From assembly GCA_958295895.1 (NCBI GenBank), contig CATQHI010000003.1:732787-796786 (forward strand): a stretch of 64,000 nucleotides of DNA. Direction: 5' to 3'. This document shows, one piece after another, positions 18,219 to 27,600 of this stretch (positions are counted from its first letter, which is position 1; each line of letters opens with the position of its first letter). Source of the stretch: Saprospiraceae bacterium. Lineage in GTDB: Bacteria > Bacteroidota > Bacteroidia > Chitinophagales > Saprospiraceae. The notes under the pieces are model-generated. The model ran no database searches and was not told the DNA's origin. It saw only the letters and a program-made list of their open reading frames with translations. The translations under genes and the position numbers were made by a program.

Positions 18219-20702
18219 TTACAATAGGCCGAGCCGTTGTACGGCCAGCACTTCCCCCGTATGTAACCTCACCCGGTAGCCCGCCCCCTCCGCCCAGATC
18301 GCCCGCACCTCCGCCCGGTTGCGCTCCCCGCCCAGGTCGATAAACTGCACGGTGCCATCCGGCCGCAGCAATTGCAGGGCCGCCGCATCCTGCCGCCCGA
18401 CGCGGGGTAGCACCTCCAGGCGGTTGCCCCCCAGGAGGATACCATCGGGAGTCAGTAGGGCTACGCTCAGCGTCGTCAGCTGAGCCGCACGGGGTAGGGT
18501 ATCTACGGAGATTGTACCATCAGTAGCAACCCGTAGCCGCAGGTGTGCCAGGGTCTCTACCCGCTCCGGCTCACCAGTCAGGTCCGGAAAGTTCTCCCCA
18601 AACGAGCGCCGGCTGAAGTCCCCGTAGCTCAGGTTGTTGCGCCGCCAGGAGGGGAACTGCCGCGTCAGATCGTCCTTGTCCGCCAGACTGTACTCCCGCC
18701 CCCCGCGCACGTAGGTGATCAGGGGGTCGACGCGCCCGTTGTCGTCTACGTCCTCCAGGTAGCGGCGCAGGGGAGCCTCCGCAGTCGGTGCGCCCAGACT
18801 GCTGTTCAGCCCCCAGTTGCCCAGGATGAACTCCCCCTCCCCCACCCGGCTCACTGATTGCCACCAGCCGCCGGTGCCGACTACTTCCTGCGTTACCCAC
18901 TCCCCTGCACCGTTACGCTGCCGCACCCGGATCGGTCGCCACGGAGCGGCCTCAATGATTAGATCATCTGAGGTGTATCTCGCCACCGCATCTGCACCGG
19001 GTGCCGCCGTTGCAAAGGGTTGTAGGGGCTCGCGGTCGAAGGTGGTAGCCGCCGCCAAAGCGTCCTCCCCCGCGGTGGCATCCACCACGGAGACCCGGTA
19101 GCTTACCGTATCGGGTACGGATGCCGTAGCGTACACCACCGCCCCCCGCTCCGACTGCGACATAAATCCCCGCTGCGGTAGGCCCATCTCCACCGTTCTG
19201 CTACCCAAAGTCAGCGTATCTGCTTGCTTGTCCTCGCTGATGGTACGGTTCTCGTACACCCGGGCCGGTTCGTTCACATTGTTGACTACCAGGTCCATAT
19301 CGCCGTCCCGGTCGAAGTCGGCCACGGCCGCCCCCGTGGAGCTACCCACCAGTCCTAGCCCCCAGTCCTCCTCTGCGTAGCGCAGCGACCCCTGCTCTAC
19401 GAATAGCTGATTGGCCACCCGCCCCGCCGGCATCTCACTGATCACGGCCAGGTTACTGCTCTCACGGGCTAGCGACGAACTGATGAACTTCAGGTAGTCC
19501 AGGTCATTCGGCCGCCGCTCGATGCCGTTAGCGACGAAGACCTCCTGCCGTCCGTCCAGATCGAAGTCTTCCAGCAGTACCGACCAGCTCCAGTCGGTCG
19601 TCGCCAGGCCGGTCAGCTCGGCCACCTCCGAAAAGTTACCCCCGCCCCGGTTCCACTGCACATTATTGCGGGGTAGCTGATCGTAGTAGCCCGCCCGACG
19701 CTTCAAACGGTATACGTTGTAATCATCCACACTGGCGGTAGATTTGAGCACCTGCTCGTCGCCCGGCCGCATGTCCAGGGTCACTAGGTCGGGCCGGCCA
19801 TCGCGGTCCAGGTCGCCCACGTCGCTGCCCATACTGAAGTTAGACGTGTGTCCGGCGCGCTCCCGTATGTTTTCCGTAAATCCCTTCCCTTCCTGGTTCA
19901 GGTAGAGGTAATCGTTCTCCGAAAAGTCGTTACACACGTATATATCGGGATAGCCATTGCCGTCAAAATCCGCCGCCGCCGCGCTCAGTCCGTAGCCGAT
20001 CTTGCTGGAGTAGATACCCATCTCCGCCGTCACGTCGACGAAGGTGTCCCCCTCATTGCGTAGCAGCTTATCCCCCGCCAGTGAGTCGACCGTTTCCCGC
20101 GAGCGGGCCTCCCCGTAGGTTGCGTCGTTGTGCACCGAGTGCCGCAACAGGTACACATCCTTATCCCCATCCAGGTCGTAATCAAACCAATAGGCCTGGG
20201 TATTGAAGCCGCCGAGAGCCAGTCCGTAACGGTCCGCCTGCTCCACAAAGCTTCCGTCTGGTTGCTGCACGAAGAGTTCATTCCGTCCGTCCAGCACCTT
20301 GTACCCGCCCACGTTGCACACGTAGATGTCCGGCAGCCCATCCCCGCTCACGTCCTCCACGCTCACCCCCGTCGACCAGTTCATTGCACCTGCGACCCCG
20401 CCCTCCTCCGTAGCGTCCCGAAAGTGCCAGTTGCCCTCGTTGATGTAGTACTTGTTCGGTCCCTGGTTATTAGTGAAGTAGAGGTCCGGCAACCCATCGC
20501 CGCTGATATCAGTAGCAGCTACTCCCCCACCATTGTAGTAATACAGATACTCAACAATATTAAACCCCTCGTTTTCAAGTAGTTGATTTGTACTTTCAAT
20601 ACCGGTATCCGTACGTTCTACGAAGCGCGTTTCTTCCAGGGGGGCGGGGCCGCAGGTGCAGAGTAGTAGGAGCGGGAGGAGTATGGTGACCGCCCCCTTC
20701 AT
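18219..20702 (-). CDS. Large FG-GAP/VCBS (CRTAC1-like) lipoprotein, 827 residues
   Basis: A predicted cell-surface lipoprotein. The signal sequence ends in LLLLCTCGPAP, with the second Cys in the usual place though the -1 residue is Thr. Repeated calcium-loop motifs (DISGDGLPDLYF, DVSGDGLPDIYV, DYDLDGDKDVYL, DFDGNGYPDIYV, DLDRDGRPDLVT, DFDRDGDMDLVV) make the first ~500 residues a propeller. The rest has no clear domain. It lacks the second propeller half found in its two ~1100-residue neighbours. Its ATG overlaps the stop of the upstream FG-GAP gene as ATGA, so it is translationally coupled. Part of its signal sequence is encoded by a copy of the GC-rich 19-mer. Confidence 0.85.
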   Translation of the reverse strand: MKGAVTILLPLLLLCTCGPAPLEETRFVERTDTGIESTNQLLENEGFNIVEYLYYYNGGGVAATDISGDGLPDLYFTNNQGPNKYYINEGNWHFRDATEEGGVAGAMNWSTGVSVEDVSGDGLPDIYVCNVGGYKVLDGRNELFVQQPDGSFVEQADRYGLALGGFNTQAYWFDYDLDGDKDVYLLRHSVHNDATYGEARSRETVDSLAGDKLLRNEGDTFVDVTAEMGIYSSKIGYGLSAAAADFDGNGYPDIYVCNDFSENDYLYLNQEGKGFTENIRERAGHTSNFSMGSDVGDLDRDGRPDLVTLDMRPGDEQVLKSTASVDDYNVYRLKRRAGYYDQLPRNNVQWNRGGGNFSEVAELTGLATTDWSWSVLLEDFDLDGRQEVFVANGIERRPNDLDYLKFISSSLARESSNLAVISEMPAGRVANQLFVEQGSLRYAEEDWGLGLVGSSTGAAVADFDRDGDMDLVVNNVNEPARVYENRTISEDKQADTLTLGSRTVEMGLPQRGFMSQSERGAVVYATASVPDTVSYRVSVVDATAGEDALAAATTFDREPLQPFATAAPGADAVARYTSDDLIIEAAPWRPIRVRQRNGAGEWVTQEVVGTGGWWQSVSRVGEGEFILGNWGLNSSLGAPTAEAPLRRYLEDVDDNGRVDPLITYVRGGREYSLADKDDLTRQFPSWRRNNLSYGDFSRRSFGENFPDLTGEPERVETLAHLRLRVATDGTISVDTLPRAAQLTTLSVALLTPDGILLGGNRLEVLPRVGRQDAAALQLLRPDGTVQFIDLGGERNRAEVRAIWAEGAGYRVRLHTGEVLAVQRLGLL
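20641..20659 (+). repeat. GC-rich 19-mer copy (N=A), in the signal-peptide codons of an FG-GAP gene
   Basis: Exact GGGGCGGGGCCGCAGGTGC. On the coding strand it encodes TCGPAP around the lipid-attachment cysteine. The flanking CCAGG also matches the intergenic copies at 44929 and 49179. Confidence 0.85.
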
Positions 20703-23700
20703 TGCAGAATAACGGGAGTGTCATCATTGCGAGCTAGTAGGTACCGGTGAGCACCGAGCTTGGCCATTGCCCGGATCTCCCCCCGTACGTTGATACCGCT
20801 CTCGGTAGCCGGTACGGCGGTAAAGTTTGCCGCCCCGTCGTTGCGTAGTAGCAGGCCCCGACCGGCGTCGTAGCGGCCCATCTCGGGTTTAACGTAGTAG
20901 AAGTTGCCGCCGAGCAGTAAGTCCTGATCACCATCATCGTCTACATCATCGGCCAGGATGGTGTGCACGGGCGTCTCCTGGGCGGCTGCGGGTAGGTAGT
21001 GGACCTCCCACCCACCGCTGGCCTGCTGTAACAGAACCAGGGAGCGAAACTCCGTGGCAGCCAGTCGTAAGCCATCTGCGAGCGCATCCTCTCCAAAGAT
21101 GTCCTGCACCGTCTGACTACCGAAGTTGCTGTACTTGAGGTAGCGCTTGCGCAGGCCGGGCATTTGCTTTACCAGGTCGTGCAGTAGCGGGGTGGGATAT
21201 TCCCTCCCATTCTCGAAGGTCGTGGTGATCTGCTCGGCCGAGCCATTGCCGTCGAAGTCGTTGACGTAGAGCTCGACGGGGCTCTCCGGACTAGCCCGAA
21301 ACCGGCTGTTCAGACCGTGATTACCCAGCACCAGATCGTCGAGGCCGTCCCCGTTCAGGTCGGCTACCGCGAGGGCGGTATACCAACCGGTTAGACTAGC
21401 TACCCGCTCGGGGAGGGGAATGGACTGCACGGTATCCGCGGTTACGGAAAACGCCTGGGGTGCCATGTACTCTCCGACCACCACCAGGTCCTCTTGGCCG
21501 TCACCATGGACGTCGACCCAACCGGCGGCGGTGACCATGCCGAGCTCCGGTAGGACGCGCTCGGTGAAGGTGCCGCGGCCGTCGTTCATTAATAGGTAGC
21601 CGTCGGCGGGCGCGCCGTAGAGGCCGGCCCGCAGGCGCGCCCCCACAAAGAGGTCCTCATCGCCGTCGCCGTCAATGTCGTGTGGGACTACGGTACTACC
21701 AGCTACCGGCTGCTTGCGGGTGGGCAGGATTTGCTCCGATTTAGTCCACTCCCGTCCCCTGCCCTGGTTGAGGTAGAGCCGGTCGAACAGAGCCGTCGAG
21801 GCGGCGCCGAACTCACTACTTCCACTGACCACGTAAAGGTCCTGGTCGCCATCACCGTCGGCGTCGAAGCAGGCACAGGCGACGTCTTCACTGCCCTTAT
21901 CTTGCTCCAGTAGCTCGGTCTTCACGCTGCGAAAGCCAGTCCCAGTAGCCAGGTACAGCGCACCCGGCTGCCCACGGGCCCCGCCGAGGTACACATCCGT
22001 GTTCCCATCTCCGTTGAGATCGCCGGTGCACAGTGCCGGTCCGTCCGCACTGAGCATGTGGTAGATGAGCGGGTCGCGGTCGAAGTCGCTGTAGCGGTTT
22101 TCCTGGTGGACGAAATCGATACCGATTGCTACAGCATCGCTCGCCTGAAAAAGGGCTGGTCTAACCGTTCGGTTAATGATCTGTAGATCAGTAGCAATTG
22201 ACTGATCCTCAGCCACTACGATAAGTTGGTCTACCTCAGGACTTACGATGGCGGATTGCCGGCCGTCGGGCCATTCCAATTCAATTCGGTCTACACGATT
22301 GATGGCCCCCAGTCCGAAATGCAGCCGGTACTGCATGCTCGACTCGAAGCCGCGCATCGGCATGTACTCCAGGTACCACCGCAGGTCGCCCGCCACCACG
22401 GTGGCCTTGGTGCCTACGCCGAAGGTATTACCCCCCTGTCCACGGAATTCCAGTTGCAGCCAGTGGAGACTATCGCGGGTGGTCTCGGCCGTGTGGTTGC
22501 GGTACACCAGGGCGGCGGCGTTGGTGTTATTGATGACCAGATCGAGGTCGCCGTCGTTGTCCAGGTCGCCGTAAGCCGATCCGTTGGTGAAGCCCTTTAG
22601 GTCGAGCCCCCACCGATCGGCGGTGGGCGAAAACCGATAGCTACTGTCCGGACCCAGGTTACGGAAGGCCGCATTCGGCACGGGATTGGAGGGGATGGCA
22701 TCGACCAGTACCTGGAAGTCGACGCTGCCGCTGGCAGTCACCTTGCGCTTAAATTCGTCGTCGGCGATGTAATCGAGGAAGTCGCGGTTGGTCAGGTCCT
22801 GGTAGATGCCGTTGGCTACATAGAGGTCTTTATAGCCATCGTTGTCCATATCGAAAATGAGCGCGCCCCAGCTCCAGTCCGTGGCCTCCACGCCGCTCAG
22901 GCGGCCGATCTCCGTGAAGGTGCCGTCCCCGTTGTTGCGCTGCAGCATGTTGCGGGTGAACTGGTGGTAGTAGTCGTTCTTCAGATTGAGCTGGTAGCGG
23001 TTCCAGTTCTCGAAGGTGGTGGCCTCCTTCAGGCGCTGGTTGGTAGACGGTAGCATTTCGGTGACGAAGAGCTCGGAGTAGCCATCGTTGTCGATGTCGG
23101 CCAGATCGGCACCCATGCTGGCTGCGCTGATCGACTGCATCGCGTCGGTGAGCGTCTCGCGGAAGGTACCGTCGTGGTTGTTCATGTACAGGTAGTCGCG
23201 CTCGAAGAAGTCGTTACTCACGAAGATGTCGGGCCAGCCGTCGCGGTCCACGTCGCCCACGGTTACCCCCAGTCCGAAGCCGATGATGGAGCCGTAGATG
23301 CCGGCCTGTTCGCTCACATCGTAGTAGTGGCCGTCCCGATTCTCGTACAGCCGATCGCCGCCGACGCTATCGCGCTTGGGCCGCTCGTTCTTTTCCAAAT
23401 TGAAGGAGCCAATGGCCTGGTAGCTGTTATTAAGCAGGTAGAAGTCGAGGTCGCCGTCCCGGTCGTAATCGAAGAAGACGCCGTGGGTGCTCAGTCCCTC
23501 GTTATCGAGTCCATAGTCCGCGGCCGCCTCCACGAAGGTGCCGTCCTGCTGATTGATGTACAACTCGTTACGGCGGTTATCGCCCTGAATATCGCCGGAG
23601 TTGCAGACGTAGATATCGAGCCAGCCGTCGGCGTTGACATCAGCCATGGTCACCCCGGTGCTCCAGGCCGCCTTACCCGCTACGCCCGCTTGGTCAGTGA

Positions 23701-24034
23701 CGTCGTCGAAGCGCATATCTCCCCGATTCAGGAAAAGGCGGTTTGCCACCCGGTTACCACTCAGGTAGATGTCCGTTAGCCCGTCGTTGTTGACGTCCCC
23801 CAGGGCTACCCCGCCGCCGTTGTAAAAGTTGCGGTAGGTATAGATGTTAAAGTCCTCGTCGAAGTCAAGGGTGTTAGCGAATTCTACCCCGCTCACGTTT
23901 GGTGGAAGGGCCTCGAAGCGGGTCTGGCCGTCCCAGGGAGGGGCATTGTTCTCTACAGTCGTTGAATCGCAGCTCACCAGCAAGCACAGCACCTGCGTCC
24001 CCGCCCAAATCCGTAGTAGCGTCCGTAAACTCAT
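20699..24034 (-). CDS. Large FG-GAP/VCBS (CRTAC1-like) lipoprotein, 1111 residues
   Basis: The signal peptide has a good lipobox, LCLLVSC (C23 region). Two propeller-like halves carry many DxDxDG-type loops: DVNNDGLTDIYL, DVNADGWLDIYV, DYDRDGDLDFYL, DVDRDGWPDIFV and DIDNDGYSELFV in the first half, then DLNGDGNTDVYL, DADGDGDQDLYV, DIDGDGDEDLFV and DLNGDGLDDLVL in the second. An ASPIC/UnbV-like segment (NTFGVGTKATV, HFGLGAINRVDRIELEWPDG) sits between them near residues 540-600. It is close in sequence to the 1129-residue neighbour, a clear tandem paralogue. Its ATG abuts the TAA of the small lipoprotein gene. Role unknown; large extracellular binding scaffolds are likely (inference). Confidence 0.87.
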   Translation of the reverse strand: MSLRTLLRIWAGTQVLCLLVSCDSTTVENNAPPWDGQTRFEALPPNVSGVEFANTLDFDEDFNIYTYRNFYNGGGVALGDVNNDGLTDIYLSGNRVANRLFLNRGDMRFDDVTDQAGVAGKAAWSTGVTMADVNADGWLDIYVCNSGDIQGDNRRNELYINQQDGTFVEAAADYGLDNEGLSTHGVFFDYDRDGDLDFYLLNNSYQAIGSFNLEKNERPKRDSVGGDRLYENRDGHYYDVSEQAGIYGSIIGFGLGVTVGDVDRDGWPDIFVSNDFFERDYLYMNNHDGTFRETLTDAMQSISAASMGADLADIDNDGYSELFVTEMLPSTNQRLKEATTFENWNRYQLNLKNDYYHQFTRNMLQRNNGDGTFTEIGRLSGVEATDWSWGALIFDMDNDGYKDLYVANGIYQDLTNRDFLDYIADDEFKRKVTASGSVDFQVLVDAIPSNPVPNAAFRNLGPDSSYRFSPTADRWGLDLKGFTNGSAYGDLDNDGDLDLVINNTNAAALVYRNHTAETTRDSLHWLQLEFRGQGGNTFGVGTKATVVAGDLRWYLEYMPMRGFESSMQYRLHFGLGAINRVDRIELEWPDGRQSAIVSPEVDQLIVVAEDQSIATDLQIINRTVRPALFQASDAVAIGIDFVHQENRYSDFDRDPLIYHMLSADGPALCTGDLNGDGNTDVYLGGARGQPGALYLATGTGFRSVKTELLEQDKGSEDVACACFDADGDGDQDLYVVSGSSEFGAASTALFDRLYLNQGRGREWTKSEQILPTRKQPVAGSTVVPHDIDGDGDEDLFVGARLRAGLYGAPADGYLLMNDGRGTFTERVLPELGMVTAAGWVDVHGDGQEDLVVVGEYMAPQAFSVTADTVQSIPLPERVASLTGWYTALAVADLNGDGLDDLVLGNHGLNSRFRASPESPVELYVNDFDGNGSAEQITTTFENGREYPTPLLHDLVKQMPGLRKRYLKYSNFGSQTVQDIFGEDALADGLRLAATEFRSLVLLQQASGGWEVHYLPAAAQETPVHTILADDVDDDGDQDLLLGGNFYYVKPEMGRYDAGRGLLLRNDGAANFTAVPATESGINVRGEIRAMAKLGAHRYLLARNDDTPVILQ

Positions 24035-24631
24035 TTACTGTAGTAGTTCCAGGGGGTCGCCGGTGAGGGTGGAGAGGTCCGTGATCGTGCCCTTGACGGT
24101 ACTGTCGTCCTCGCGCCAGAGGGTGAGTAGACGGTTTTTGTCGACGCCGGCAAACACCCGCTTACGGCGTGGGTGCTGGAGGTCGATGAGCTCGGTACCT
24201 AAGGTGTTGGTGAAGTAGTGGGCCACGTCGGGGAGCAGGGTATCGGCGCTGGCCCGTCTGTTCCAGGGCGACCAGTCGTCGTAGCGGAAGCTGAGCTCCA
24301 GGGCCTGCAGCGTGCGCGGTTCACCGATGAAAACGGGGTGAAAGGTCATCAGGGCCGGCCGGTTTAGGTCATTGGGCATGACGTGGTCGACGACGGTGCC
24401 GCCGCCGCCCATGGTGATGAGCTGCTGCTGGTTGAGGGCCGTACAGCGGTCGAAGAACTCCTGAGCCGGGATGCCTAGGTCGATACCCAGTACGGTCTCC
24501 ATGGGCGCGGCGGGCGCTTCGAGCCCCTCGGCGATCGCGGTGCGGTAGCGGCCTACGGGGGTGGTATCCTCGGGCTGACAACCGAGCACAAACAGGGCCA
24601 TCGGAAGAAATAGGAGGAGACGTGGGATCAT
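24035..24631 (-). CDS. Small lipoprotein of unknown function inside the FG-GAP operon
   Basis: 198 residues with a lipoprotein signal (LFVLGCQPED, Cys at about 18). I recognise no domain. A distinctive MGGGGTVVDHVMPNDLNRP stretch near residue 75 and alternating hydrophobic strands suggest a small beta-rich fold. It is overlapped by 4 bases (ATGA) by the upstream FG-GAP gene and its TAA abuts the next ATG. So it is translated together with the two giant paralogues and is likely a dedicated partner (inference). Confidence 0.7.
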   Translation of the reverse strand: MIPRLLLFLPMALFVLGCQPEDTTPVGRYRTAIAEGLEAPAAPMETVLGIDLGIPAQEFFDRCTALNQQQLITMGGGGTVVDHVMPNDLNRPALMTFHPVFIGEPRTLQALELSFRYDDWSPWNRRASADTLLPDVAHYFTNTLGTELIDLQHPRRKRVFAGVDKNRLLTLWREDDSTVKGTITDLSTLTGDPLELLQ

Positions 24632-27600
24632 TGTAGCTCAACTTCTAAATTCAGTAAGGTACCACCGGAACGGGCGACGAGGCAGGTGGTAACCGGGGGC
24701 GTCCCGGAAGCTACCGGAAGGATTTTTCTGGTGTCACCCGTGAGGTACATCCCGCTACGACTGGGCTTCACCGGGGTAAACACCCCATCGCCGCGATGGA
24801 TGAGCAGGCTACCGAAGCTAGCGGCGTATATGCCCAGCTCGGGTCGGCCGACCGACTGGTTGCCGGCGGCGATGAGGTCGGGCCGGCCGTCCTGGTTGAG
24901 GTCCGTGGCGGCCAGGGCGTAGACCGGAGCCAGTTGCGCTTCGTCGGGCAGGTAGTCGAGGGTGGGTCCACCGGCTCGGTTGAGCACGACCAGGGAGCGC
25001 AGCTCCTCCACGCGGTGTATTACGGAGCGGGACAGTACCTCCGGCGGAAACAGTTCGGCTAGCGCCTTACCCTGGTAGTCGATGTAACCGGGCACGGTCT
25101 TGCGCAGGCTCGGCAGTTGCTTGACCAGGTCGTCGCGCAGTACTAGGGGGTACGAGCGGCCGTCGGCGGCGTACTGAGTGATGAGCTGCTCGGCCTTTCC
25201 GTTGCCGTCGAAGTCGTTGACGTACAGCTCCAGGGGCCGGTCGGGGGAGGCGTGCAGGCGGGAGTTGAGGCCGTGGTTGCCGGCGGCCAGATCGTCACGG
25301 CCGTCGCCGTCGAAATCGGCGGCGGCCAGGGCGGTCCACAGGCCACGGGTGCCGGCTACGGTGTCGGTGCTGAGGTAAGTGCCGTCGGCGGCGAAGTGGA
25401 GGTAACGCAGCGGGGCCCACTCGGCGGCTACGGCGAGTTCTTGTTCAGGATCGTCGTCCACGTTCAGCCAGACGGCGTCGGTGACCATACCAAGCTCGCG
25501 TAGCACGGGAAGTTTAGCCGGGGTGAACTGTCCCCGACCGTCGTTAAGAAGCAGGTAGCTATCAGCGGGTACGCCGTAGGTGCCCGGCTGGAAGCGACCA
25601 CCGATGAAGAGGTCCTCATCGCCATCGCCATCCACGTCGTGGGCGCGCACGCAGGAGCTGGCGACGAAGCGGCGGCTGTTGGGGAGGAGCTGCTCGCTCT
25701 TCGTCCAGCGGTTCGCCCCCTGATTGAGGTAGAGCACATCCAGTAGGGCGGAGGAGGCCGGACCGAACTCATTGCTGCCGTTGGCGACGTAAAGATCCTG
25801 GTCGCCATCGCCATCGGCGTCGAAGAAGGTGGCGGCTACGTTCTCGCTGGCGGCATCGGCGGTTAGGAGGTCCTCGGCTATCGGACGGTAGGTGCCGTCG
25901 GTCTGCGCTAGTAGCAATTGCCCGGGGTAGCCAGCCGCGCCGCCTAGGTACAGATCACTGCGGCCGTCCCCATCCAGATCGGCGGTGGCCAGGGCCGGCC
26001 CCTCGTTGTTGATGCCGAGGAAGAGGAGGGGGTCGCGGTCGAAGTCGGTAGCGGGGTCTTCCCGATGGGTGATGGGGCCGGCGGCGGTGCGGAGCTCGGT
26101 GAGAGTGATGGTCCGGGGTACCTGCGTTTCTGCTTCCGTTGCAGCAGACGATACCTGCGTCAGGGCAGCTGCTCGGACACCCCCGCCCTGACGCAGGGTC
26201 ATAACTGCTACGGTGTCCACTAAGGGGTAGGTTTCACGGGTTCCGTCCGGCCAGCCTATATCGGCGGTTGCGGCCACCGCTGGAACATGAATCCGTTTGT
26301 CCACCGTACTCTCGAACCCCCGCATGGGGTGCAGCTCGGTCGTCGTCGCTACTTGACCGCTGGGGTCGCGGGCCGTGAGGATAGCGCCGATGGCGTCCGG
26401 ATTGCCAGCTTGTGCCCCACGTAGCCGAACCATCCGGCTAGGCGCGGCGGAATTGTTCCGGTACACCCCCGCGCGGTCATTCACATTGTTGACCACCAGG
26501 TCCAGGTCGCCGTCATTATCCAGATCGGCGTAGGCGCTCCCGTTACTAAAGCTAGCCTGGTCCAGCCCCCACTCCGCACTCACATCCGTAAACCGCATTC
26601 CCCCCTCGTTGCGAAACACCCCGTTGACCAGCGCCTCGCTCGGAATCTGGTCAATGATGTCTGTGATTCCCTTTCCCTCCTCAAAGAGCATCCGCCGCAC
26701 CGCCTCCGGGGAGCCATTGAAGTTGATGTAGTCCTGGTCCAGTAGGTCCTTGCCCGTACCGTTGGCGACGAAAATGTCGCGTAGCCCGTCGTTGTCCATA
26801 TCGAAAAGTAGCGCCCCCCAGCTCCAGTCGGTGGCGGCCACGCCGGCCAGCCGGCCCACCTCCGAGAAGTTCCCCCCACCCCGGTTCCACTGCAGCACGT
26901 TGCGGCTGAATTGCTGGTGGTAGCCCTGGTCGCGGTACAGCTGGTAGCGGTTCCAGCCCTCGAAGGCGGCTTTGGTCTTATAGCGCCGCTCGTCGGCCGG
27001 TAGCATCTCGGTCACGAAGAGCTCCGGCAGCCCGTCGTTGTCCAGATCGGCTAGATCGGCTCCCATGCTGCCCTTACTGATCTCCGGCAGGTGCTCGGTC
27101 AGCGCCTCGCGGAAAGTGCCGTCCCGCTGATTGTAGTACAGGTAGTCGCGCTCGAAAAAGTCGTTGCTTACGAATAGGTCCGGCCAGCCATCCTGGTCTA
27201 CATCCCCCACCGTCACCCCCAGCCCGAAGCCGATGGAGGAGGAATAGATGCCCGCCACCTCAGTGACATCCTCGAAGCGGGTCGTACCGGTCTCGGTGAG
27301 TAGGTTCTTGAATAGCTTGTTGCCCCCCTCCGGGTCCGGTACCTCCCGCAGTCCCGCGCGCAGGTCGTAGCCGGTCGTGGCCCGGGTGCTATTGTTGAGC
27401 AGGTAGCAGTCCAGATCGCCGTCGCGGTCGTAGTCGAAAAAGGCGGCGTGCACGCTCAGGCCCACCACGTCGAGGCCATACTCCGCACTCGCCTCCCGAA
27501 AAGTCAGATCGCCCTGGTTGATGAATAGCTCGTTGTGGCGTACCCCGGTCATGCCCGCGATCTGCTCCCCGGCCGGTGGACCGGCCTTACAGACGTAGAT

